Of a stretch of 64,000 nt of DNA, positions 36,376 through 49,195 are shown piece by piece. Source of the stretch: Myoxocephalus aenaeus (Eukaryota; Chordata; Actinopteri; Perciformes; Cottidae). Made by a program: the position numbers and the translations under genes. Position 1 is the stretch's first letter. Each line of letters begins with the position of its first letter. The stretch covers positions 707,501 to 771,500 of the forward strand of contig JBAMJR010000189.1 in NCBI GenBank assembly GCA_038501785.1, read 5' to 3'. Under the pieces are notes generated by a model. That model was given only the letters and a program-made list of their open reading frames with translations, was not told the origin of the DNA and made no database searches.

Positions 36376-39311
36376 GTAAGTACTCCTTTTTCTATTATCC
36401 AGTTTTGCTATCACTTTTGCACATGCTCTATTGGGGCAGGACGATGTTTCATCCTGCAGTGTGGGTGTGTGAGTGTGTTGGGGTTTAAGTTTGCCCGATT
36501 ATTTGGCAAGGCAAGAGGCATTTTCATAGTATCACTTTGATGATGTTGTACCCATAGCAGTCAGGTGATTAAAATAGCATTTTGCTTCCTCTGAGGCAAA
36601 AGAGGCTGTATTAACTTTGATTGCTGCATCTGGATGTTTATTTTAGTAGGGAAATTTCAGTAATCAGTATGGAAATGAATAAATGTTTCCTTTCTCCTAC
36701 TGACACAACAGCATCCAGTTCAAAAGTAAACTATTTGCAAAAATGAAGTGCTTTCTTTGCTGTCTGTCTCTGTAGTTCTCTCCTCTTTTTGTAATCCCTC
36801 TCCTCTCCAACTGATCCTCTGTGGGCTCTTGCTTTCATCCAGAGAATGTTAGTAGGGATCATCTCATGACATTACCTATGCAGGCAGGGTAATATGACCC
36901 ATGGATTGATTATTCCTTTCCTCCAGTAGGGGTTTTGGCCAGAGTCTCGTGTTACAAAGCTGACATCATCTGTAGTACCCCTACCTCCCACAGTTATACT
37001 TCATCCAACCCTCTAATCCTTCTCCTCCAGTGAGAAGACATTTGCATGAATGAAGAAGGTACTTTAAAGGTCACATAACTCATTCAGATATTGAAGGCTG
37101 ATGCATAAAAAAGAAAAGAAAAAAACAATGAAAACTTAGTTGCATCGTAAATGAAAGTATCTAGCACTCCTACAATTAATCTGAAACTTCCACATTTCCA
37201 TACAAACAAACAAATGAAGGTTCTTCACCATTCAGCTCTTATTGCCATACATATTCTTTATGTGTGTATGTATACGTGCACCATAAGACATTTCTTGACA
37301 AAATAATCAATGGGCATTGCAGATACATTTTCCTTTTGTCTTCTATGAGCAAATACAGTAATGTTAACAAATTGATCAGACATACAGACTATTCAGTGAT
37401 ATTCCTGCAGTTGTGGTATTGAGATAAAAGTCATCTTTATCTGAGACTAAACAGAGTAAAAATGCGATCCATTCCGAGACGAGACGGAGACCTTAAAAAA
37501 GTGGTCTTGAGAACCGGTCTCGGGACCAAGACCGATCTTGAGTACTGCACCACTGGTAACTGGCTCCAGAAAGAAACTAACAAATAGAACAAAATAGAAT
37601 ACTGTACAATATAAATATTCTTGAGTAACTCAGTTTTATGTTAAGAGTCAGCAGCTCTGTTAAGTTGGGCTTCCCATACATAATCAATCATTAACAGAGT
37701 TTGTTATTTGACCGTGACTGCAGCCAGATCACAGGACATGCTTATGTTTGAAAAATACTTGATTAAACCACAATGTATTTCAAATCCTTACAATTTTTGC
37801 AGATATTCTAGACACCTTTTTGTTTCTGTAGAGCAAAATCGGCACAAAGAAAATAATACGTTTAGAGTTGTACAATAAGTCTAGCTGAGAGTAGATGTGA
37901 ACAGTGTGCTAAGGGACATTTTGATGTATCACAAACTGCTGCATGTGTGTGATTTAAATCAGGAGATTTGGGGTTGCAGTGTTGGAAATGAGCTCTGACT
38001 GAATACATTAGCGCGTCGTTGCAAACGATTCGTCACGTTTTGTTGATAAACGTCTATTTTGCTAGCTTTGTGCCTGCCTTATCGCTGTCATTTACACAAC
38101 TGGGCTTCACCTTGTTATTTTCATGGTTTGGCCTCATGATAATATTGCTCTATAGTAATTTTCCTTCGTACGAGGAGATTCACAGATTATTTTTTATTTT
38201 TTTCAGACCAAGTACAAGAATCTACACTTGGGTACTTGCTGTTACTAAGTACCAGTATGACTACTTAATAATACTTAATTAATTAGCACTTAAATAACTA
38301 TAAGTTTTCCTCACACACTGCTGATTATTTTGTGATGTGAAGCTTGTAAATCTTTCTCTTAGAAGGTTCTAAACATGGCATCCCTGATTTGAGCCAGGTG
38401 TGTGATTTATCAGTTATGATGACGAGGCTGTGAGTCATGACCAAACATGACAGTATTTTTGTGTTCATCCCCAAAAGGGCAGGAACAGAACGGTAGCTAA
38501 TTTAAGCTCAGCGATCAAGAGCAGCGATACATGCTCACGGATCACAAAAACAAACACTAAAATCAGAAGGAAAAAAAGCACACAAAAAGCCTCCTGAATT
38601 ATTTATGGTTCTTCATGAGCAAGTTTTACCTTCCCACTATCGCAACAAATGGAGTGTGACCGACAATGACAAAATATACTGTATATGGAGAGACAATGAC
38701 ACACTCCCAAACCAAGAACAGTGGAGCTCCTTAGGAAGGAGCAGAGCAACTTGATGCTTTCCTTGTCTCAACCAGACTGATTGTGAAACAGCTATAGTCC
38801 TGTGTAGGTGTCCTTGTTTTCTTATGTTAGTAGTTGAGGTTTTCTTAGCAGGAAGTAATAGAGTTTTGAGGAATGTTTTATATGATCTCTAGTAAAGACA
38901 AAAAGGAATTATGGAACTGCAGCCCGCATTGACAATGACATGGTCAGAAACGCTTTCAGTTTGTGGTTCCGAATTTTTTAATAGTGGAAAAAGAGAACAC
39001 TATAGTGATGAAGAGTAGATGGCATAATACTACTACAGTGTACAGTGCGCGTAAGCAGAGGTGTGTATGGGGTTGTGTATTGATGACAATGAGTGTATAT
39101 CTGTCTGTGAACATCCCCATAGGACACCGTCTCCAAAGTATCACAATGTACAGTTTTATGCGAGTACCGGACTGCAAAAGACGGACATTGTTGGCCATTC
39201 ATGTGTTCGACATCTCACACTTCTTTCCACTTGCATGAGATACATTGTGTGAGGCCTGCAAACTGTCATTCCTCCGCTGACATTCTCATTTTTTTTTAAA
39301 GGAGACTGCAG
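36376..39311. other. Non-coding, with one hAT fragment
   Basis: Apart from the hAT terminus at 37466-37555, no exon, RNA gene or repeat boundary was recognised. Confidence 0.4.
37466..37555. mobile_element. hAT right-terminus fragment
   Basis: The segment has GAGACGGAGACC, GGTCTCGGGACCAAGACC and ends GAGTACTGCACCACTG. This agrees with fish hAT elements whose ends read CAGTG-TGTAGTACTC and which are full of GAGACC palindromes. Only about 90 bp survives and no target duplication can be tested. Confidence 0.5.
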
Positions 39312-39439
39312 GGAGTAATGTGGCTGGATATGTTCAATATGGTTTTCTGTCAATACACAGCAATATTTTGTTGGTTCCTATTTGTTTCTTTCATGCGGAG
39401 AGTTGCAAGAATGCAAGAAAACGCAACGGTTTCATACAG
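39312..39439 (+). CDS. Candidate coding exon with signal-anchor-like start
   Basis: A pyrimidine-rich stretch and CAG (AG at 39310-39311) precede a block with ATG at 39318, 40 full codons open, and a donor ACAG followed by GTAAAA (GT at 39440). The frame starts MWLDMFNMVFCQ, has a hydrophobic core TAIFCWFLFVSFM at residues 14-26, then basic RRVAR and a possible N-glycosylation site NAT. It would splice out in phase 2. A signal peptide or anchor is plausible by composition, but I recognise no family, and a 40-codon frame between splice-like signals can arise by chance. Confidence 0.2.
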
Positions 39440-40080
39440 GTAAAAAAAAAAAATTTGCACAAACACTCAGTGACCACTATTATCTACACCTGTGCAATCT
39501 AACGGAGGTGGTGTTGTACTGGACTACATACTGGAGGGAACCTTAACCCCATACTTAAGGTGGCAGAACAAACGCCTCTCAATGAGAGTACATCACTTCT
39601 TTTGACCTCAATAAATTTAAGTTTTGACTGACAATGTCAATCAAAACTGATCATTATGAGCTTTTTTAAAGATATATGTTATGGCAGGGCTGTTGTATTG
39701 GACTAATGAAGTGGCCTGTGAGTGTAGATGTTTTTAACTTATTAAACATATTTATATTGATTGATCAAGGCATTCTAGCTCACCTTTTTCTCTAGAGGCA
39801 GATTTCCCCTATTTTGCTACAGTGGAATGAATTACTAATACATGTCCTACAAACACTGATTTATTCCCATGGAGCCAGAGTCTGATTTAGGTTAGCAAGC
39901 CGCTGTCAACTTAGCGCCCTAGGAGTTGCTGCTAACTGACAAGGATAGAGCAGTTTACTGAAGATGTCTCACTTCCTGTGATGAGTCCCAGTTAAATGTT
40001 AGATTTTATTTTAATTTATGAAAATTACATTATTGGTGTCAGTGGGTGCAAGGCAGACAGCAGCGGTACTGGTGTTTAAA

Positions 40081-40130
40081 TTTTTTTTTTTTATTAAATA
40101 TATATATATATATATTTAATTTTTTTAGAA

Positions 40131-40160
<30 letters not shown>
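40081..40160. repeat. AT-rich palindromic repeat
   Basis: A T run, then (AT)n, TTTAATTTTTTT and a second (AT)n (about 40134-40160). The two AAATATAT/ATATATTT blocks are mutually complementary and could fold back. Confidence 0.85.
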
Positions 40161-40165
<5 letters not shown>

Positions 40166-40461
40166 TTTTCGAATATCTGTTCTTTTTATGTAATACACGT
40201 TGACAGCCCAGCTGTCAAATAGATGAGAAACTGACCAATAGATGCAGATTCATTTCAAAATGACAGATGTGTGTTTCAAACTAACCTTTCCACAGACTGG
40301 CCATGCGAGACATTGTTGATTTCCTGGGTGTCTCTTAACAGCCACCGACAGGTACAAGGGTCACTTTGATTGTTAAAAACATGGGAAAGGGATGTCAGTG
40401 TTATTGTTTTGAAATACAGATGATGAACAATAAGTTATTGTTTCCACCGAGGCGGTGCTCT

Positions 40462-40474
40462 AACACACACACGT

Positions 40475-40555
<81 letters not shown>
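40462..40555. repeat. (AC)n microsatellite, longest in window
   Basis: Begins imperfectly (ACACACACACGTGCGC), then has about 38 perfect AC units. Both strands give long spurious frames of alternating residues. Confidence 0.97.
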
Positions 40556-40557
<2 letters not shown>

Positions 40558-43421
40558 ACCCTCACAATGCTCTTCCTCTGTTCTTGCTCTAAGCACCATG
40601 GTAGCATAAATCGATAACCTAAAGTTGCCTGTTAAGGACCTTGGTGGTAATCAAACTTGGCTCCCTCAAAGCATGCTTTTTTTAAAGTGTGGAGATGCGG
40701 GATATCGCTGACCTGTGATTTGTAAATGTGCAGCCTTTTATGAAGTAGCTGGTGCTAAAGGTACAACTGTACATTGTATTACCATTTTAGAGTAAGTTTG
40801 TGAAACTTGAATGGAAATCAGATTTACCCTTAACTAAAGTCAAAAGAGAACTGAGTGGTGAATGCACTCAGACATTCCCAGTAGTCCCCACTGCCACTTG
40901 TCCTGAGTGGTAAAGATGAAGGGATGGGAGGGAGAAGATAGAGTTGAAGGAAATGGTTAAGGCCCCTTTAATAATTGATTTCCACCAGCCGATATAAAAG
41001 TTCTTCATTCCACTTGAAATAATACATGAAACGTCTGCCACAGACACACCCGTGTCAATTTTTAAAGGTTACCTCTTTTCCAGTGAGTTATTTTTTTAAT
41101 TTTTTTCATTGCTGTCCCATATTTCATCCAATCAAAATTTTTCACAGATTCCAAGCGTGGAGGGGTTGTCTTGACTGGTTTTCAAGGTCTACTTTGAAGA
41201 GGAACGCAGTGCAGCTGGGCTGCTGGGCTCAACCTGCAGCACACCAAGCGGAGGAGCACATTGACCTCTCGGTTAGTAGGCAGCATGGATTCGTGTCATT
41301 GAAGCAGCACATTTCCTCTGTCACACACTCAGAAACCTGTTTTTGCAAACAAGTTATGTTATGAATCCACGAGTGCTGTTTTTACGCCTCATGTGGACGG
41401 TGCAGACTCGCCTCTGTAGCCTACTGCACTCAGCGTCTCCTTATCCCTCCTCAAAGTCACGTTTGTCGGACGGTTTTCCCCCTAAAAGTTGCCGGTTTAT
41501 CTCGGAGCAGTCACCGGCTGCAAGCCTGTGTGTAATGCAAGGCTTCGGCCCAAGCTCCCCACGGATAACACTCAGACACAAGCAAACGGCAGCGAGGGCT
41601 CTGACTTTGCATGTCCATATCATATGACTCTGTTCTCGACTGAGATGAACGGCGTAGCTCTGCAACACGTGCCTTTGGGTTTGAATGAAGGCATTTTCAT
41701 GTATGCTCTTCTTCTACACTCTTGTGATTTGTTATTGAATAAAAGCCATTTAAAGGGGTTAAAAAAAAGAACACATATAACAATCCCAAATTTTGTAGTG
41801 TAGCATTATTACAGTGGAGTTATTTTAGAGATTTCTATTACAATTTTGTAAACTGTTTTAATGTATCTTTGACTGTGTAAGGGTCTGTGGCTTGGATACA
41901 TATTGCTGCCATAGTGTCTATCTGTTCCTGTTGGTGGTTTGCCCTGTAGTTCCTGTACCTTGTATATTTTACAGACTAGGCCTTTCAGTTGGCCTCGTCA
42001 CACCAGCCTTGACAGGTGTTGTCTGCATCTCCTCACCTCTCTCTCCAGATGACTGCACAAAGCACACACAAGCGCACATAGATCACACGCACAGCATGTG
42101 CACAACTGTCGTGACGAAGGCAGATTTGGTTATTTTTCCTGGTATAGTATGCTTTCACTGCCAGAGCTAAGGTACTTTTATAGATTCAACTTGACATGTT
42201 GAGCAATTATTTATTTGTTATCATACTCAAAATGACTCCATGGTAAAATCAATTATGCTGAGTCGTAATGGCCTCTTCCTTATCGGCTGACATCTCCATT
42301 TATGTATAATTGGTTCATGATAGCAGTCTCTTTGCCCAGCAAGGCAGCCTTATGAAGTGCATCTCTCAACCCAATTTACTGCAACACAGATGTGCATTTT
42401 AATCCCAGATACATCTTTTGTGATTTATGAGCACACTGTAAAATATATACGGTCATATATACTAGAGCTCATCATTATGATGTCGGATAATGGCTGATGT
42501 ATAGATATATCTGAAAATGTCTACCATTCAGGATAGAGATTCCATGTAAGCACAAAGCCAGTGAAGTATAAAGAACTGTTTAGTGGGGTCTCTCCTTCCA
42601 TCTCTGTCTCAGCACATGTTTTAAGGCTAGTTTCCATCGTTGTGGCCTCATTTCTATTACCTTATCTCTTCTGGTGAAATTAGAAAATGGAAAAGTGGGA
42701 ATTGATTATTACAGAACACTGAAATAATTAAAACAGAAGTTCCTTGGGGTTTCACAAAGCGAGAGACTTTGTTACTCCATATGGGTGTCAGTTTCAGGAA
42801 AGAAGTGTTGAGGGCGACCGACTGCGAGAGAGGTCCTTGTCCTACACGTTTCTGGGTCTCCAGCCGCTACTACTTAAGCCTTCACACCTCAGGCCAACCT
42901 GATTAGGCCACCTCTGCCTTGTTTTCATCCACTTCCTCTTTATTAACTAATTGGCTTAGCTCTCTCAGGGGGCCATAGACACACCGGATCAGCAGACCAA
43001 CCTGTGCTCTGTCTATCTCTGCCTCATTTAACTTTCTCAAAATCTCTTTTTCTTTTTCTTCGACGTAGCTGCTTTACTTACAATGGCTGAAATGCATTAA
43101 AGGAAGACATTTAGATGCTCTTGTCTGTGTACCATCTATGGACACTAGGAATGGGTATCGTTAGAAGTTTGTCGATACTACTACTCTTCTCGATCCTTGT
43201 CAGTTTGGTTCTTAAATGAAAACCTTATCAATAAATAATAGCTTTTTTATCTATTACTTAAATTCAGAACAGGACTATAATTATTTATATATTTAATATA
43301 ACTAAATATTGTGTCTAGAGCCACAACATTAATGTTTACAAAAGAAAAGACACTATATGAACCACAAAAAACTGGAAGCATTATCAGTCCTTCCTCCTGT
43401 TCACTTCACTGTCGCCACTGC

Positions 43422-43441
43422 TGTGTGTGTGTGTGTGTGTG
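43422..43441. repeat. (GT)n microsatellite, short
   Basis: Ten GT units within the hAT remnant. Confidence 0.9.
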
Positions 43442-43478
43442 TTCCGTTCTGACACAGAGAGCAGATGAGATGCCGCAG

Positions 43479-43864
43479 TGTCACGGTTTGGGTTTTTCTG
43501 GTTTCCTGTCTTATTGTGAAGTCCTTGTCTTATGTGTCCTCTGTGTTCCTGCACTTCCTCCCCTGTGATTGTCCGTGATTGTCTGTCTTCCCTGTTCCCT
43601 GATTGTGTATTCCCTTCACCTGTGCTGCCCTCATTGTTTTCCACCTGTGCCTCGTTACGTTCCTCTTGTATTTAAACCCTGTCTGTCTTCCCTCCCAGTG
43701 TCAGATCGTACTGCGTGTTCCTCCGTGTTCCTCCGTGTTCCTCCTTTCAATTTTGATTATAGTGTTTTTTGAAGCCTTGTCTTGTGTTTTGTTTAGAATA
43801 AATTATTATTTTTGAACTGTTGCTGTGGCTCTTGGGTCCACTCTTTGAACCTCTAAGTAACACA
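43479..43864 (+). mobile_element. Probable solo LTR, 386 bp
   Basis: Starts TGTCACGGTTTGGG and ends GTAACACA, flanked by GCAG on both sides (43475-43478 and 43865-43868). Internally it has a TATTTAAACC promoter-like box near 43670 and AATAAA near 43797, the order expected for U3-R-U5. A three-fold CGTGTTCCTC run lies between them. It resembles Gypsy-type fish LTRs starting TGTCACGG. No internal retroelement genes adjoin it, so it would be a recombination-derived solo LTR. The 4-bp duplication lies in GCAGCAG sequence and may be coincidental. Confidence 0.5.
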
Positions 43865-43968
43865 GCAGCATGATAATAAATTACACCAAAACAGAACAGA
43901 TAATGTAATAATTCTGTGCTGGTTCCCATTTAATACCTGGATTTGGTACCCATCCCAGAAATGCACAC

Positions 43969-46900
43969 ATGTGCATTATATTCACTCAACTTAAAGTACA
44001 TTAATTATTAATGTTGTTTTCTGTGTTTAGAGACAGATCCCCTTCTGTATTTGTCCATGTCCCTTAGGGAAAAACGCACAAATGCACACTCTTAATGAAG
44101 GCAAAGTTTCACTACTGCTTTGCTGATACTGGTTGTGGAGTCATAAAAATAGACAGCATCATCCCTGACTTATCACTGGCAATATAAACATAATAACTCC
44201 ACCGGGATGCTGTATTACACTGTAATTGACCCTTCCTCATTTGCAAATTGAGCCCATCATTTCCAGCTCATGTGTGGTAAGTCTTTAGATAGCGAATGAA
44301 AATATGGGACAAGCTTGACGTTATCGGTGCATTAGGACTGTCAACGTTGCCCAAAAAAACAGCCTAGCTATTTAATATCTATTTTTTTCACATCATATGT
44401 CCTACCTGAATGTGACGTGACACTGCGCGTCAGATTGAGCTGATCTTTTGTTGGACGCCCTATTTCTATTTATTCAGTCTTTATTCAGTCACAATTGATA
44501 CTGTGGCAGCGGGCTGGCAGAAGATCGCCTGAAGTAGCTGAAAGTTTTCTACTTGCTGTTGTTTCCAGTAAATAACAATACAAATGTGTTTTCTGTTAAG
44601 TTTACTAACGTCGAAAGATAGCAAGTGCTATGTGACTTCTGTCATTCAAGGAAGAGGCCTGTGAACACTAAAACACAGATTAAATGTTGTGGTAGATTGT
44701 TGCTCCTCCACCACAAGCATAACACAAGCGCAACCAGACAAATCTGTTTCTCTTTTGTTCTCATTTAAAGTTAATCTTTTAGTTACATTTTGTAAGGTTT
44801 TGGCCACGCTGAAATAAACTATTGTCAAAGTAAATTTCAGCTTCACCCACAATAAAATAAAACAATGCGTTATATCTGTCACTTATTGCTTGAAGCTTTG
44901 CTTATTACAACTCCATAATGTGTCTTTATAAAGCAGCACCTACAGGAGAGGCTACTATAAAAGGCTTTTTGTGTTCTCCTCCAGAGAGCAAAAACAAGTT
45001 CATGGCTGCAAGACATGCAAACACAAAGTCAGACATTCAAACCCCCATGTACTGTAGATATATATGAAATTGTATGCAAGGATGAAACAATTAAGTCTTT
45101 GCAAAGTTAGACCATTTTTATTTATACAATGTTGCCAAATGATCAAGGGCTATACCAAATGCAATTTTCTTTTTTTATATTTTCAAGCTTCTATAAAGGC
45201 TTTTGAATGAAGCATTGAATGTCTTGGAATACCCCTCAGTAACTGTGCTGTAAAATTGGGTTCAAACAGAAAAATAAGCTGTGCAGCATTTGAATGTTGA
45301 ATTTGAATGTTAATGTCATTAATGAAGCTTCAGACCATTCAGTACAGCCTTAAAATGTAAACAAATCTGCCATGGTGAAATGTGTGCATAAGCAAAACAT
45401 AATGGTATGCAGTTTAACAAAGGCTATGTAGGGGACAGTATTTATGTATTTTGTGTATTGATAGTCTGGTACAATGCAGTTTTCAATTACTATACAATCC
45501 CTGTTTCTTGTTCTTAAAAACACTGGCTTCTTTCTTTGTGGTGTGGGAAGAAATAAATATGAGGTATCACTGATGAAGACCAACTATACATATGGGTAAT
45601 ATTGGCAGTGCCATATAGTCCTGTGGTCATCGTCAAGTTTGGGTACAGTCAAGGTTTTTTTTGGGAATATAATGTATGTTTCCCACAGTCGGGGCCCACC
45701 AGGTCCCTTGAGGGAACCATAGGGGACTGATTAGCATAATGTTGAAATGTATATTAATGACTTCTTTGATAAAAGGCTTCACTGTCCCACTAGCTTACCA
45801 GCTACAATATACTGCTTCTATAACGGTTTGCGTAAGTATACTGCACTGATATGCATTTTATAAATGACAGTATTCCTCATAAGTAACTATTCTCGGCATA
45901 GAAAATGTGTACAGTAGTATTTTTACTGATATTTCTAAGAGTACAGGCTTTATGACTTTGCGATTGCACAAATATCCCAAAATTGCATCACACGAAATCC
46001 CATGAGTCCAACACTAAATCACTCCTACAGTATGCCACCATCATATTTTATTCATACATGATCTTTTATCCAGGTTCTAATATTTTATCCAACTTGTGTG
46101 TTGTATATTGCTTGAGTTTAGTTGGAAATGGTCCTCATGTCATCTCTGGTGGGATGTGTGATGCTCTAAAATGATGATGATGGCTCGGAGTAGCCATTGG
46201 CACACCATTGACTGGAATCCCATTGATTCACAGATGAGATTAGAGAAGGATTGTGGTTCACATGAAGAGTGTGACAAGCGGTCTGAGGGAGGAACAAAAA
46301 GAGATGTGTACTGAGTTATTTTTCCTCTTTTTTTTATGCTTTCATTGTAACATGGTTTTGTGTGTTTTGGGACCATTTCGAGTTTGTTTGCGCAAGATAA
46401 ATGTTTTAAAATGACAGCATTTGCCCACACACTCAGTCATTGCATTTTTGCCCCCTGTGCTATATGGGCTGAAATGCAAGTGAAGAAAAACCAAGAGCTC
46501 TCAGCTTATAGTATGAGGCTGTTACCCACATACTATCAAGGAGAAATGCTGAAGCCTGTCCAACTACGCCCACACACCATCCACTGCTGTTTTCTCCCAA
46601 AACTCGCACGTGCATGTGTGCCAACGGTTGAATCGGGAGGATACTGCTTATAATATGTGGGAATTTGTAGAGTGCTGCATCCACAAAGAAGATATACACT
46701 CGTCACTCGTGATGTACCAGCTATATTTAGCCAATTGTATTAATTTACGATCAATTGTTTACTATAACATATTAATCTCTGTTTGAATCTAGAACCTTTT
46801 TCTAACACACGGTGAGTAACAGCAAATTAAATGAATGATACCTACACTCATAGTGAGCAAATCCTACCGGGCCACTTTATGTTAAAAGACAGTTGCATTG

Positions 46901-47151
46901 CCTGTCTTTCATCCACATTTTGCATGTGTACTACACCTCTAATGTGTGGCTGTTGGCTGTGTTTGATGTTTGCTTTGCAGTATTATGTGCAGTATATTCA
47001 TTCTTTTGATGAAGAGAGGCTTCCAAGATGTATCTGTCACAACGGATCTACACTGACTACTTCTACTTTATACAGACGCCAAACACAAGGAAACTATTTA
47101 AGCAAAACTTTGTATTGGCAGATACTCAGTATTACAATAGTTCCAATGGAA
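43969..47151. other. Non-coding, with one possible hAT terminus
   Basis: At 44333 the phrase TAGGACTGTCAACGTTGCCC resembles a hAT end (TAGGGCTGTCAACG type), but no partner terminus was found. Otherwise no exon, RNA gene or repeat was recognised. Confidence 0.35.
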
Positions 47152-47640
47152 ACTCTGGGTGGGAATCTCTAGGCACCTCACGATTTGATTCCGATTCAGA
47201 GTGCTACGATTCAATTATTAAACGTTTATCTGATTCTCAATGACTCAACTTTGTGATTCACTTCACCCTCTCCGAGTTGGGCGGAAGAAGACGCAAAATG
47301 CTTCCATACGTTAGCTTTAAGCTAAGTGGTACCGGTCATATTGTATCCATATTCGGCTGCTCAAGCTCAGCCGCCTTAACGAAAACTCTGCTGGTATATA
47401 TTCTATCTTAGAAAGTAAACAAGACGCACGTGCACATACATGCTGCATTCAGGGGCAGCCGTAAGGAATGGACAGCCCGGTGTCACCGACTTGTTCCAGG
47501 CCATCATAACGTTGAGAATTGAGTTTAAAATGTCAGATTGAGTTTTCTGCATCGAGTCATAATTGTTCAAGAGAGAACTATGATGCATCTAAGAATCAAT
47601 TCAAGCATGTACTCTGTTCTGACCAATGTTGTGTAGCACA
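47152..47640. mobile_element. hAT-like fragment (GAATCTCTAGGCACC type)
   Basis: GGGTGGGAATCTCTAGGCAC, followed by CTCACGATTTGATTCCGATT, is a familiar start of a fish hAT family. Near the right side ATGATGCATCTAAGAATC also fits it. Neither terminus is complete and no target duplication is visible, so the edges are approximate. Confidence 0.45.
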
Positions 47641-47865
47641 GTGACACAGTTTAGTAAAGGTAATTTAGTACGTTGCGACTGCAGCTTCGTATTTTGTTCC
47701 CTCCGAGTTCTAATTTAAAAGGTCTCTGTTTAATTGACAGACAATCTAAGACAAAGCTAGTGTTGTGAGGTGGTGAACTGAAAACCAGGAGGAAACGCAG
47801 AGTTCAAAGAGATGGATAGAGAGAAAGAAATGCCAGGAGTAAAGCGAGAGAGCTCACTGGGAGAA

Positions 47866-47950
47866 AGAGAGTTCTGGTATTCCCTCCTTTGGAGAGACGC
47901 TGATCATAGAGTGCGTGGCTGTTGTGGGATCAAAGGCTTTGTCAGTCAAA
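47866..47950 (+). repeat. 85-bp segment duplicated at 49332
   Basis: The segment recurs in direct orientation 1.47 kb downstream inside the SINE at 49.2 kb. By eye I count 8 mismatches in 85 positions and no gaps. Here it lies in apparently unique sequence, so this is the likely source copy, although a shared unknown repeat is an alternative. Confidence 0.85.
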
Positions 47951-48317
47951 GCCCCTTGACTCTGTCTCCACAGAGCCAACTACAGGTACTAAGGGAGGCA
48001 TGGACGTGGAATAATTCATGAGCAGGGAGGCTAACCCTCAAATGCTCTCTCTGCCCAGAATGAGACTGTGCATCTGGGGTCACGGGTCTCAGAGCCTCCC
48101 CTTATCAGCCCCCAGGCATGGAGTTGAGAACAGCTGCTGGGTTTGGCTTCTGTTCCTCTCCTGTATTATCTGTTTTAACACACATACAGCACAGTCTTGT
48201 GTTTGGCTCAAACACAGTCATGCTGTGAAGTGTTTGTGTGCGGTATAAATGGCATGTTTTGCATGTATATGGGTGGGCAGGTGGGTGGATGCTTGCATGA
48301 GATGTATTGTTTTTCTA

Positions 48318-48351
<34 letters not shown>

Positions 48352-49195
48352 AAATATTTTTAGATTTTCTACTAATGCTTAGTGAACCAAACAGTTAAAT
48401 CTCATTCTACTGATAGATCCAAGTTTCAAACAACATATGGTTTGGGCTCGCTGGAAGCGTATATGAATACTATTGAGTCATCTTCTGGCAGTTCTGTTAC
48501 ACAAGGCTGATTAGAAACACAATCAGCCAGGATTTACGTGAACTGACTTTACATTTACTGGAATTTGAATTGATTCATATTATCATACAATTTATTTATT
48601 TTTTTGCACTGTTCTGAAATATCTTTTTCTATTCAAATTCAATGAAAACTTGAGGAATTGAACTATGCCTTATCTTTCTGTTAATGACAGTATCTGCCGA
48701 CAACTTTTCACAGGATTTAACTCGTATCATCAAGGTCAAATCATCATTATTTGTGGAATGAAATGGCAGCTTTTCCCAAAAGCAGGGAACGACACCTTTG
48801 TACAACAGCGTGGCAAGACGCCGCTGTTCCTTAATCCACAGAACCCGCGCTATCTCACCACGGTTTATTTAGATGGTGTGCCGTATTCCAGTGAAGTCTT
48901 CTGCTTTTAATCCATAAAAGGCTGATTTGGATGCTTAGCCGAGCAGTCTCTGGAATATCGTGCGCTTCGGGTCCACTAAACGTGGACTTCTTCCCCCGTC
49001 TGCATGCTCCACAATTCCTTGCGTCCTCTCCGCTTATACAAACAAGGACAAATACGAATAATAGTAACGATAATAAAAGAGCCTATTCATAACCCACGTT
49101 TACTTTACAGGCCACTGATAACACATTTCCATACGCAAAGGAAAATAAACACAAACATGTTTCCCATTCACTGGTGCCGTACACAAAGATGGACG
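47951..49195. other. Non-coding, one odd ORF
   Basis: Contains the (GT)n at 48321-48349. A plus-strand frame at 48665-48910 (81 codons) is more protein-like in composition than other frames here (see findings), but no family is recognised. Confidence 0.35.
48321..48349. repeat. (GT)n microsatellite
   Basis: About 14 GT units. Confidence 0.95.

Larger units (their letters stand above)
39440..43145. other. Non-coding with microsatellites
   Basis: Holds AT-rich repeats at 40081-40160 and the long (AC)n at 40462-40555. A less AT-rich, CpG-containing block lies at about 41140-41660, with frames open on both strands (up to 112 codons) but no protein-like features. It may contain an untranslated exon or regulatory element. 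Confidence 0.4.
43146..43960. mobile_element. hAT-like element (GGGTATCG type) holding an LTR
   Basis: The left end TAGGAATGGGTATCG and the right end GGTACCCATCCCA are approximate inverted repeats of the fish hAT group with ends TAGGGATGGGTA. Flanking ATGGACAC (43138-43145) and ATGCACAC (43961-43968) differ by one base and could be the 8-bp duplication. The right boundary is therefore uncertain by a few bases. About half its length is a later insertion, the LTR-like segment at 43479-43864. Confidence 0.55.

Noticed and set aside
40366..40617. ORFs with Thr-His or Cys-Val runs on both strands
   Set aside because: Produced by the (AC)n microsatellite.
47974..47985. 12-nt microexon-like segment (CCACAG / AGCCAACTACAG / GTACTAAG)
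   Set aside because: Acceptor and donor signals are present, but such short combinations are frequent by chance and there is no coding context.
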